A stretch of DNA of 64,000 bases, taken from Pseudomonas oryzihabitans (GTDB lineage Bacteria; Pseudomonadota; Gammaproteobacteria; Pseudomonadales; Pseudomonadaceae). Of this stretch, positions 27,067-34,438 are shown piece after piece (position 1 is the stretch's first letter; the number at the start of each line of letters is the position of its first letter). A program made the translations under genes and the position numbers. The notes under the pieces are model-generated. The model was not told the DNA's origin, did not search any database, and was given only the letters and a program-made list of their open reading frames with translations. The stretch is from the NCBI RefSeq assembly GCF_014522265.1, contig NZ_CP017024.1, forward strand, positions 2,570,001-2,634,000, given 5' to 3'.

Positions 27067-28244
27067 CACCCTTGCTCGATCGCCTGCAGCAGAGTCGTTA
27101 TTTCACCCTGGCGGTGCTGGTGTTCATGGCCGCCTACCTGTGCATCCCCACGGCCAAGTGGATCAACAGCTACTTCTATGCGGCGATCGCCCTGCCGGCG
27201 CTGATCCTCTTCGTGCTGCGGCCGCGGCTGATCGACTGGCGCTCGCCGCTGCTGCTGCTCTGGCTGGTGTTTCTCGCCTGGTTCATCGTGCCGGGGGCAC
27301 GGGCCGAAGAGGGGCAGTTCTTCAAGCACATCCTCTATGTGCTGCTGTTCGTGCTGACCGTGGCCTGCCTGGTGGATGGCGACTTCTTTCGTCGCCCCGG
27401 CCTCGTACGCCTGGCCTTCTGGGTGGTCTGCGCCTATGCCGTGGGCTCCAGCCTGGTGTTCTGGCTGACCGGCCACTATGCCGTCGGCCAGCGGGTCATC
27501 CACCTGCCGGGACGCATCTCCAATCCCATCTATGTGAGCATCTGGATGGTCTGCCTGGGCGGCCTGGCCGCGCCCAGCTGGATCCGCGAGCGGCGCTGGA
27601 TCGAGTTGCTGGCGGCGGTGGTGGTCAGCATCGTCGGCATCTCCTTCGCCCTGCAGACCCGTACCGGCCTGGTGGGCATCGGCTTCCTGGCCGCCCTCGG
27701 CGTGCTCTTCGCCTTTCCGCGCTTTCCGCTGCGCACCCTGGCGCTGGTCGTGCTGGTCAGTGCCCTGATCGCCGGAGTGGTCCAGGTGGTGCATACCGAA
27801 GCCTGGTTCGTCGCCTTCTGGGGCCGGGCGGATTCCGGACGCATCGAGCTGTTCCACTTCATGATCAAGGACTGGGAGTCCTGCGGCTGGTGGCTGGGCT
27901 GCGGCCTGGGTTACCAGAGTCACGACCTGCTGCATGGCACCGAGGCCATCCAGCACCCGCACAACATCTTCGTCTCCTTCGGCATCTACACCGGCCTGGT
28001 GTCGCTGCTGATCTTCGGCGTGCTGATGCTGGCCAGCCTGGGCGCGGCTCTGCGCCAGCGCGATCCCTGGGGACTTTATCTGGCCGTGGCCCTGCTGATG
28101 CTCAATTTCGACGGCGCCAAGCTGATCGGCAATCCGGACGAGTTGTGGCCGCTGGTGCTGTTGCCCGCGGCGATGATCGTCGGCGCCGAGGTGCAACGCC
28201 GGCGCAAGCTGGCGCTGGGACAGGCGGTGCCGGTCCAGTCCTGA
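27063..28244 (+). CDS. waaL: O-antigen ligase WaaL
   Basis: A 393-residue polytopic inner-membrane protein that transfers O-polysaccharide from undecaprenyl pyrophosphate to lipid A-core at the periplasmic face. It has about 10-12 hydrophobic segments. A large periplasmic loop contains GRADSGRIELFHFMIKDW and the conserved QHPHNIFVSFGIYTGLVSLL, with the His-Asn residues of the Wzy_C ligase family; LQTRTGLVGIG carries the conserved Arg. The start is GTG 27063, overlapping the preceding stop; another GTG three bases earlier is possible. Convergent with the kinase gene at 28246. Confidence 0.88.
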   Translation: MTPLLDRLQQSRYFTLAVLVFMAAYLCIPTAKWINSYFYAAIALPALILFVLRPRLIDWRSPLLLLWLVFLAWFIVPGARAEEGQFFKHILYVLLFVLTVACLVDGDFFRRPGLVRLAFWVVCAYAVGSSLVFWLTGHYAVGQRVIHLPGRISNPIYVSIWMVCLGGLAAPSWIRERRWIELLAAVVVSIVGISFALQTRTGLVGIGFLAALGVLFAFPRFPLRTLALVVLVSALIAGVVQVVHTEAWFVAFWGRADSGRIELFHFMIKDWESCGWWLGCGLGYQSHDLLHGTEAIQHPHNIFVSFGIYTGLVSLLIFGVLMLASLGAALRQRDPWGLYLAVALLMLNFDGAKLIGNPDELWPLVLLPAAMIVGAEVQRRRKLALGQAVPVQS

Positions 28245-28245
28245 T

Positions 28246-28887
28246 CTAGTCCTGCAGCTGCCGGTCGAGTTCGCGCCAGTCCAGGGGCTGGCGGCAGGCT
28301 TCGGCATAGGCCCTGAGGAAGGGTTCGCGACCGGGTTCGAACAGCCAGTCGCGGTCTTCGCCGTAGCGCAGCAGGTGATGGAAGTTGCGCACCCGCAGGC
28401 GCAGCGGCAGACGCCGCGCATGACAGCGCAGATCGGCAATGTCGATCAGGCCCAGTTCGCCTTCTGGCGTCTGCACCACGTTGCCCAGGTGCAGCGAGCG
28501 GAAGTAGACGCCACTGTCGTGCAATTCGGCGATGAAGCGACCCAGGGCGGGGCGCAGCGCCGCGGCCTCGTCCGAGGTGCGCAGCTGGCGCAGGGTGGCG
28601 CCCGGCAGCGGGCTGTAGTGCACCAGATCGCGCTGCAGCGAGGCGGCGCGATAGACCTCCAGCACCTGCGGACAGGGAATGCCGCGCTCGGCCAGTTGGC
28701 GGGCGTTGTCGGCAAAGCGCTGGGCATAGGGAAACAGCGCCGCCGAGGTCAGCAGCCGCTTGCGGCGAAAGAGCTTGAGATAGCTGCCATCGGTGAGGCG
28801 CAGGACCTTGTCGCCATGGTGATCGGCTTCCACTACCTGGGCGGCGTCGCGCAGTTCGAGATAGCGCGAATGTTCGAGAGGCTTCAT
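28246..28887 (-). CDS. LPS-locus kinase-like protein without catalytic Asp (PA4998-like)
   Basis: A 213-residue kinase-fold protein, transcribed against its neighbours. It shows LRLTDGSYLKLFRRKR (ATP Lys region), ELHDSGVYFRSLHLGNVV as catalytic loop, and GLIDIADLR as metal-binding segment. The usual HxD of the loop is FRS here, so the catalytic Asp is missing. A protein of this kind lies between waaL and msbA in P. aeruginosa (PA4998). It may be a pseudokinase or use a different catalytic residue. Start at ATG 28885-28887; ribosome binding site weak. Confidence 0.75.
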   Translation of the reverse strand: MKPLEHSRYLELRDAAQVVEADHHGDKVLRLTDGSYLKLFRRKRLLTSAALFPYAQRFADNARQLAERGIPCPQVLEVYRAASLQRDLVHYSPLPGATLRQLRTSDEAAALRPALGRFIAELHDSGVYFRSLHLGNVVQTPEGELGLIDIADLRCHARRLPLRLRVRNFHHLLRYGEDRDWLFEPGREPFLRAYAEACRQPLDWRELDRQLQD

Positions 28888-29004
28888 GCAGGACCCGTCA
28901 ACGTCAGGGCGTGCATGTTACCCGAAGGTGGCAGGCTGTGAAGTGACCCCTGCGACCTATCCGGCCGCTTGTTGCTAGAATCAGATTTTTGCCGGCAGCT
29001 TTAC

Positions 29005-30054
29005 ATGCGCCCCACACGCCAACTCCTGTATTTCGTCTACGGCGGTGCCCAGGCCTATCGGCAGGAGCTGAAGTTCAGCCTGCTCAGCGCCCTGCACTGG
29101 CGGCAGGGCCAGGACATCGCCCTCCGTATCCTGACCGATCGGCCGCAGGACTATCGCGGCTGGCCGGCGGAAGTAGTGGCCATCGAGGCCGCGACGCTCA
29201 GGGAGTGGCAGGGGCAGCACGGCTATCTGCACCGCAGCAAGGCCTGCGCCATCGCCTGGGCCCTGCCGCGGGCCGACAGGACGCTGTTCCTGGACAGCGA
29301 CACCGTGGTCCAGGCGCCGCTGGCGTCGTTGTTTGACGGCATCGACAGCGGACGCGGGCTGCTGGACATCGAGGAGTGGTCCTGGCGCAAGGCCCGTACC
29401 CGCCCGGAATTCGCCCGCTTCGCAGCAGCCCTGGCCGCGCGTGGCCAGGAGCCGGCGGAAGAGACCCGGCTCTACAACAGCGGCGTCTGTGGTCTGGCGC
29501 GGGTCCATCTGCCGCGGGTCGAGCAGGCCATCGCCCTGATCGACGACTGGCACGGCCACGACGAGGAGGTCCATACCCTGGAGCAGATCGCCCTGTCGTT
29601 CAGCCTGGCGGATCTGGCCATCGGCGAGGCGCGTGGCCCCGTGCGCCACTACTACGCGGAAAAGCGCTTTCTGCACTTCATGCTGGCGCACTTCTTCGAG
29701 CGCTATGGCGAGGACTTTTCGCCGGCGCTGCAGCAGCACTGGCAGGAGGTGCCCCTGACCAAGCCGCTGCCCGATGTCTGGACCCGGTTGCGGGTGAAAT
29801 GGCAACTGGCCGGCCTGGACAAGCAGCGGGCGAGCCTGGGACGCAAGCTGCTCTATGGCTGCCTGGCGCCCCAGGACAGCTATGCCCGTGCCTGTCGGCA
29901 TGTCTGGTGGGAGCGGGCGCTGAGCGAGCGTCTCGGCGGCGGCGATCGCCAGGCCTTCGCCGAAGGCATCTGGCCCAACGACCTGCCGCGTCCGCACCTG
30001 GCCGACGAAGCCGGCGCGGCCCTCGACTATCTGCGCAAGCGGGTGCGCGGCTAG
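29005..30054 (+). CDS. Putative glycosyltransferase with DxD motif (GT8-like fold)
   Basis: A 349-residue protein beginning MRPTRQLLYFVYGGAQAYRQ. RADRTLFLDSDTVV near residues 90-105 gives a DSD (DxD) metal site, preceded by RILTDRP and HRSKACAI, an arrangement seen in GT8 and related nucleotide-diphospho-sugar transferases. LYNSGVCGL and YYAEKRFLHFM are further likely active-site parts. No membrane segments. ATG 29005 was preferred because the frame upstream (to 28969) is short and lacks a ribosome binding site. The start lies about 120 bp from the divergent kinase gene, so a promoter must be in between. Probably adds an LPS or O-antigen sugar; substrate unknown. Confidence 0.65.
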   Translation: MRPTRQLLYFVYGGAQAYRQELKFSLLSALHWRQGQDIALRILTDRPQDYRGWPAEVVAIEAATLREWQGQHGYLHRSKACAIAWALPRADRTLFLDSDTVVQAPLASLFDGIDSGRGLLDIEEWSWRKARTRPEFARFAAALAARGQEPAEETRLYNSGVCGLARVHLPRVEQAIALIDDWHGHDEEVHTLEQIALSFSLADLAIGEARGPVRHYYAEKRFLHFMLAHFFERYGEDFSPALQQHWQEVPLTKPLPDVWTRLRVKWQLAGLDKQRASLGRKLLYGCLAPQDSYARACRHVWWERALSERLGGGDRQAFAEGIWPNDLPRPHLADEAGAALDYLRKRVRG

Positions 30055-30076
30055 GCCGCGATCCCCAGGGAAGTCC

Positions 30077-30916
30077 ATGCGAACGCTCTTTCTCGTCGTC
30101 CTCTATGGCTTGCGTCCCGCGGAGTCGGCCACCCTCGACAGCCTGCTGGCCCAGCCCCCTGCCAGCCTGCCGGCCGACAGCGCCCTGCTGGTCTGGAACA
30201 ACGGCCCCCGGACGCTGGAGGACGCAGAGCGCCAGGCGCTGCTGGCGGCCCCGGGTTGGACGACGGTCCTGATCGAGGAAGACCTCGGCAATCCGCCCCT
30301 GAGTCGGGTCTACAACCAGGCACTGCGGCTGGGCGCCGAGCGCCTGGTGATCTTCGACCAGGACACCGTGGTGGACGGGCGCTTTCTGCAGGCGCTTGGC
30401 CAGGACGCCGAGTTGCTGGTACCCCTGGTGCTGGGGGCGGGCACCATCCGCTATCCCCACCAGTACAAGGCGGTGGTGACCGCAGAGGGACTCCTGGATC
30501 CCCAGGCCACCGTGACCATCAGTTCGGGCCTGTGCCTGACGCAGGGCCTGGCCGCGCGTATTGCGGCCCGCCACGGCGATGTCTTCGACGAGCGCTTCGC
30601 CCTCTATGGCGTCGACGTGTCCTTTTTCCTGCGGGTGCAGGCGCTGGCGCGGGACGAGCCGGTGGCGCTGCGCTGCGCGGGCATCCTCGACCATTCGCTG
30701 TCCGAACTGGAAGCGGAAACCCCGGCCCAGCGGCGCTTTCGCGACATCGAGAAGTTCTATGTCGCCCTGCTGCTGCGCCTGCACTACAAGGGCGCCTCGC
30801 GCGGCAAGGTGCTGCGCTACCTGGGGCGGCAGCTGTTGGGCAATCGGCCGTATTTGTACAGCGTGCTGCCGCAGATGCTGCGGACCATCCTCAGCGGGCG
30901 CCATCCCCGGGCGTAG
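30077..30916 (+). CDS. Family 2 glycosyltransferase, possibly a rhamnosyltransferase
   Basis: A 279-residue GT2 protein. LVIFDQDTVVDGRFL contains the DQD motif typical of bacterial rhamnosyltransferases. TISSGLCLT and FALYGVDVSFFLRVQ resemble the acceptor/catalytic region of that group. It follows the DxD transferase by 22 bp, so the two likely form an operon. The 3' end overlaps the convergent acetyltransferase gene by 26 bp. It may be the L-rhamnosyltransferase of the outer core or O-antigen; not established. Confidence 0.7.
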   Translation: MRTLFLVVLYGLRPAESATLDSLLAQPPASLPADSALLVWNNGPRTLEDAERQALLAAPGWTTVLIEEDLGNPPLSRVYNQALRLGAERLVIFDQDTVVDGRFLQALGQDAELLVPLVLGAGTIRYPHQYKAVVTAEGLLDPQATVTISSGLCLTQGLAARIAARHGDVFDERFALYGVDVSFFLRVQALARDEPVALRCAGILDHSLSELEAETPAQRRFRDIEKFYVALLLRLHYKGASRGKVLRYLGRQLLGNRPYLYSVLPQMLRTILSGRHPRA

Positions 30917-31487
30917 CGCCCGGCAGCGGACGGATCACCGCCTCGTGGCGACTGTAGTAGAGGCTGTCGGCGGGGATGTCGCGCATCACCAGGGCGCCGG
31001 CGCCAACCACCACGTTGTCGCCGATGGTCAGGTGGTCGCCGACGATGCAGACGTGGGCGCCAAGGCTGACATTGTCGCCAATGAAGATGCCGACCAGTTG
31101 CGCCGGATCGTCGCTCTTGATGCCGATGGTGGTGTGCTGGCGGATCATCACGTTGCGGCCGATCACCGCCAGATTCGACACGCAGATACCCATGCGATGG
31201 GGCAGGCGCAGCCCGGGGCCGATACGGGCGCCCAGCAGGATCTCGATATTGTGCCGACGGATCAGCCGGCGATTGATCCGCTCCGCCAGCTTGCGGTAGT
31301 TGAGCAGGCCGCGCGGGCGGCAGTAGAGGAATTGCGCCAGGCGATACCAGAACAGGAAGCTCGGACTCTCTCCCGCGGTGACGCGCCGGAGCAGACGCTT
31401 GAGTCGCAAGGGCTTGCCGGGTGCGTCCAGCACCTCCAGGCGCCAGTAATCCTTGAGTTCGGCGAAGGTGGCGATCAGCGGCGGCAT
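30891..31487 (-). CDS. Hexapeptide-repeat acetyltransferase (serine acetyltransferase-like)
   Basis: A 198-residue left-handed beta-helix acyltransferase. The C-terminal half has hexapeptide repeats (IGPGLRLPHRMGICV, IGRNVMIRQHTTIG, IGDNVSLGAHVCIVG, IGDNVVVGAGALVM). The layout is like CysE/WbbJ-type O-acetyltransferases, with His in LPHRMG and RQHTT near the active site. The N-terminus (LKDYWRLEVLDAPGKP) resembles colanic acid/LPS O-acetyltransferases. In this locus it most likely O-acetylates an LPS sugar. ATG 31487 was chosen; the longer frame to 31586 runs into the inverted-repeat element. Confidence 0.75.
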   Translation of the reverse strand: MPPLIATFAELKDYWRLEVLDAPGKPLRLKRLLRRVTAGESPSFLFWYRLAQFLYCRPRGLLNYRKLAERINRRLIRRHNIEILLGARIGPGLRLPHRMGICVSNLAVIGRNVMIRQHTTIGIKSDDPAQLVGIFIGDNVSLGAHVCIVGDHLTIGDNVVVGAGALVMRDIPADSLYYSRHEAVIRPLPGATPGDGAR

Positions 31488-31521
31488 GATAGGTGTTCCG
31501 GGGCGGGGGAGGGCAAGCCTG

Positions 31522-31663
31522 GGCTCTGTACGAAAAGAGTCTGCGCTCGGTGATGCTTCGTTGAAAAAGACATGCGGAATGCTCATTTACCGCTCATAGA
31601 CTCCGCTTCCTCGGCCTTTTTCGCCTCGCCTGACCTTCGCTCGACGACTTTTCGTGCAGAGCC
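31522..31663. mobile_element. MITE-like element with 16-bp terminal inverted repeats
   Basis: A 142-bp non-coding element bounded by GGCTCTGTACGAAAAG (31522-31537) and CTTTTCGTGCAGAGCC (31648-31663). These are inverted repeats with one mismatch. Inside are GCGGAATGCTCATTTACCGC and a GCTTCCTCGGCC/TGACCTTCGCTCG segment known to me from many Pseudomonas intergenic copies. It encodes no transposase, so it is a candidate non-autonomous element. I cannot see a clear target duplication. It sits between the acetyltransferase and msbA starts. Confidence 0.6.
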
Positions 31664-31735
31664 TAGCGGAAAATCCCGCCGCTGGGTCGGCGGCGGGTGC
31701 GTGTTAACATGGCGCTTTTGCGTCACGACGAGACC

Positions 31736-33547
31736 ATGAGCCAAGACTCCCCTGCGCAGACCTCCAGTCTGAAGATCTATTTCCGCCTGCTCGGCTACGT
31801 GCGGCCCTACATCGGCATGTTCGCCCTGAGTATCGTCGGCTTTCTGATCTTCGCCTCCACCCAGCCGATGCTGGCGGGCATCCTCAAGTACTTCGTCGAT
31901 GGCCTGAACAACCCCAACGCCTCCATGTTCCCGGGCTGGCCCATCGTCGGTGGCCTGCACCTGGTGCAGGCGGTGCCGCTGATGATCATCCTGATCGCCG
32001 CCTGGCAGGGGGTCGGTTCCTTTCTCGGCAACTACTTCCTGGCGCGGGTCTCCCTCGGCCTGGTGCACGACCTGCGGGTGGCGCTGTTCAACCACATGCT
32101 GCGCCTGCCCAATCGCTACTTCGATGCCAACAACTCGGGTCACCTGATCTCGCGCATCACCTTCAACGTCACCATGGTGACCGGCGCCGCCACCGAGGCG
32201 ATCAAGGTGGTGATCCGCGAAGGCATGACCGTGGTCTTCCTGTTCGCCTCGCTGCTGTGGATGAACTGGAAGCTGACCCTGGTGATGGTGGCCATCCTGC
32301 CGCTGATCGCCCTGATGGTGACCAGCGCCAGTCGCAAGTTCCGCAAGCAGAGCAGCAAGATCCAGTCGGCCATGGGCGACGTCACCCACATCACCTCCGA
32401 GGCCATCCAGGGCTATCGGGTGGTGCGCAGCTTCGGCGGCGAGACCTACGAGCAACGGCGCTTCCTCGATTCCAGTCTGGCCAACACCGACAAGCAGCTG
32501 ACCATGACCAAGACCGGCGCGGTCTATACGCCCATGCTGCAGCTGGTCATCTATTCCGCCATGGCGGTGCTGATGTTCCTGGTGCTCTGGCTGCGCGGCG
32601 AAGCCTCCGCCGGCGACCTGGTGGCCTACATCACCATGGCCGGCCTGCTGCCCAAGCCGATCCGCCAGCTCTCCGAGGTCAGCTCCACCATCCAGCGCGG
32701 CGTGGCCGGTGCGGAAAGCATCTTCGAGCAGCTCGACGAGCCCGCCGAACGCGATGAAGGCCGTGAAGAACGCGAGCGCGTCCAGGGTCGGCTGGAGGTG
32801 CGCAATCTGACCTTCCGCTACCCGGGCACCGACAAGCCGGTGCTGGAAGGCATCGACTTCGTCGCCGAGCCCGGCCAGATGGTGGCCCTGGTGGGCCGTT
32901 CCGGCAGCGGCAAGTCGACCCTGGCCAACCTCATCCCCCGTTTCTACCAGCACGAGCAGGGCGAGATCCTCCTCGACGGCCTGGAGATCCAGGACTATCG
33001 GCTGACCAACCTGCGCCGGCACATCGCCCTGGTGACCCAGCACGTCACCCTGTTCAACGACAGCGTCACCAACAACATCGCCTATGGCGATCTGGCCGGG
33101 GCGCCGATGGAGCAGGTCAGGGCGGCGGCCGAGGCGGCCTATGCCGACGAATTCATCCAGCGCCTGCCGCAACTGTACGACACCCAGGTCGGCGAGAACG
33201 GCGTGCTGCTCTCCGGCGGCCAGCGCCAGCGCCTGGCCATCGCCCGGGCATTGCTGAAGAACGCGCCGCTGCTGATCCTCGACGAAGCCACCTCGGCGCT
33301 GGACACCGAATCCGAGCGCCACATCCAGGCGGCGCTGGACCGGGTCATGCAGGGCCGGACCACCCTGGTGATCGCCCACCGCCTCTCCACCATCGAGAAG
33401 GCCGACCTGATTCTGGTGATGGACCATGGCCGCATCGTCGAGCGCGGCAGCCACAGTGAGCTGCTGGCGCTGAACGGCTACTATGCGCGCCTGCACGCCA
33501 AGCAATTCGAGGAGGTCGTGCCGCCGGCGCCGACGATCGAATGCTGA
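31736..33547 (+). CDS. msbA: Lipid A/LPS exporter ABC transporter MsbA
   Basis: A 603-residue half-transporter that flips core-lipid A across the inner membrane. A transmembrane domain of six helices spans about residues 15-320. The ATPase domain has Walker A GRSGSGKST near 386, the signature LSGGQRQRLAIARALLK near 491, Walker B LLILDEATSALD near 513, and the H-loop in TLVIAHRLST. The start is ATG 31736 (MSQDSPAQTSS); a longer frame from 31697 is unconserved. Overlaps the mig-14 start by 7 bases (ATGCTGA). Confidence 0.96.
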   Translation: MSQDSPAQTSSLKIYFRLLGYVRPYIGMFALSIVGFLIFASTQPMLAGILKYFVDGLNNPNASMFPGWPIVGGLHLVQAVPLMIILIAAWQGVGSFLGNYFLARVSLGLVHDLRVALFNHMLRLPNRYFDANNSGHLISRITFNVTMVTGAATEAIKVVIREGMTVVFLFASLLWMNWKLTLVMVAILPLIALMVTSASRKFRKQSSKIQSAMGDVTHITSEAIQGYRVVRSFGGETYEQRRFLDSSLANTDKQLTMTKTGAVYTPMLQLVIYSAMAVLMFLVLWLRGEASAGDLVAYITMAGLLPKPIRQLSEVSSTIQRGVAGAESIFEQLDEPAERDEGREERERVQGRLEVRNLTFRYPGTDKPVLEGIDFVAEPGQMVALVGRSGSGKSTLANLIPRFYQHEQGEILLDGLEIQDYRLTNLRRHIALVTQHVTLFNDSVTNNIAYGDLAGAPMEQVRAAAEAAYADEFIQRLPQLYDTQVGENGVLLSGGQRQRLAIARALLKNAPLLILDEATSALDTESERHIQAALDRVMQGRTTLVIAHRLSTIEKADLILVMDHGRIVERGSHSELLALNGYYARLHAKQFEEVVPPAPTIEC

Positions 33548-34437
33548 ATAGATTCCGTTTCTGGCGTGAGCGCGGCTGGACGACCATTTCCGCCGCCGAC
33601 TACGCCGCCGCCTGGCAACGCCATGGCGGCAGCGTCGCCAGCCACCCCGAGGTGGTCGACCGGCTGGCCGGACTGGCCGGCATCCCGGTGCGCTACCTGG
33701 GCTGGCCTGGTGCGGATGGCCTGCAGGCCGCGGTGCCCTGCTGGGGGCGCGAGCTGGCGCTGTCGCGTACGGTGCTGAAGAAGCGCCGCCAGCGTGCCCT
33801 GTTCGACCTGGGCAACGCCGAGATCATCCTGCCCGCCGCCTCGGGTAGCGCGGCGCCCCTGCGGCAGCGCGCCCGCTATCTGTCGCCCCTGTGCGACGAG
33901 CGTTTCGCCGGTCTGCGCCGGCAGAGCGAAGAACTGGCCATGCTCCGCGAGCCGGAAGCCTGGTCGAAGAAATTCCGCTACAACCAGCGTCGCGAGCAGC
34001 GCCTGTTCGAAGACGCCGGTGGGCGCGTGGTCCCCATGGCCGAGCTGGACAGCACCGAGCAGGCACGGATCTATGCCGAGCTGTTCGAGGCGCGCTGGGG
34101 CTTCGAGGTGCCGGGCAAGGCCCGGCTGGCCGAGGTGTTCGGCCTGCTGCGGGACTTCATGACCGGCTCGCTGCTCATGCTCGGCGAACGTCCGGTGGCG
34201 ATCCAGGTGCTCTATCGGGTGGAGGCGCCCGAATGGATCAGCGTCGAATACGTCAACGGCGGTGTCGATCCGGCTGCCAGCGACCTGAGTCCCGGCAGCG
34301 TCCTCACCTATCTGAACACCCAGGCCGCCTGGCAGGATGCCCGCGCCCTCGGCAAGGCGTTGCGCTATTCCTTCGGCCGTGCCGATCGCGACTACAAGGA
34401 CCGCTGGTGCCACCGCGTCACCGTCTTCGAGAGCTGA
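33541..34437 (+). CDS. mig-14: Mig-14 family protein
   Basis: A 298-residue protein of the Mig-14 family, which in Salmonella and Pseudomonas aids resistance to cationic antimicrobial peptides and survival in hosts; biochemical activity is unknown. The N-terminus MLNRFRFWRERGWTTISA and the C-terminal half (KKFRYNQRREQRLFEDAG, LFEARWGFEVPGK, GNAT-like fold) match. No signal peptide. It starts at ATG 33541 inside the msbA stop, and the next gene begins one base after its stop codon. In P. aeruginosa mig-14 and dnpA lie before ssg; here they follow msbA. Confidence 0.85.
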   Translation: MLNRFRFWRERGWTTISAADYAAAWQRHGGSVASHPEVVDRLAGLAGIPVRYLGWPGADGLQAAVPCWGRELALSRTVLKKRRQRALFDLGNAEIILPAASGSAAPLRQRARYLSPLCDERFAGLRRQSEELAMLREPEAWSKKFRYNQRREQRLFEDAGGRVVPMAELDSTEQARIYAELFEARWGFEVPGKARLAEVFGLLRDFMTGSLLMLGERPVAIQVLYRVEAPEWISVEYVNGGVDPAASDLSPGSVLTYLNTQAAWQDARALGKALRYSFGRADRDYKDRWCHRVTVFES

Positions 34438-34438
34438 G

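Noticed and set aside
31583-33505. 640-residue minus-strand frame opposite msbA
   Set aside because: Shadow frame; His/Gln/Gly-rich, no conserved motif.
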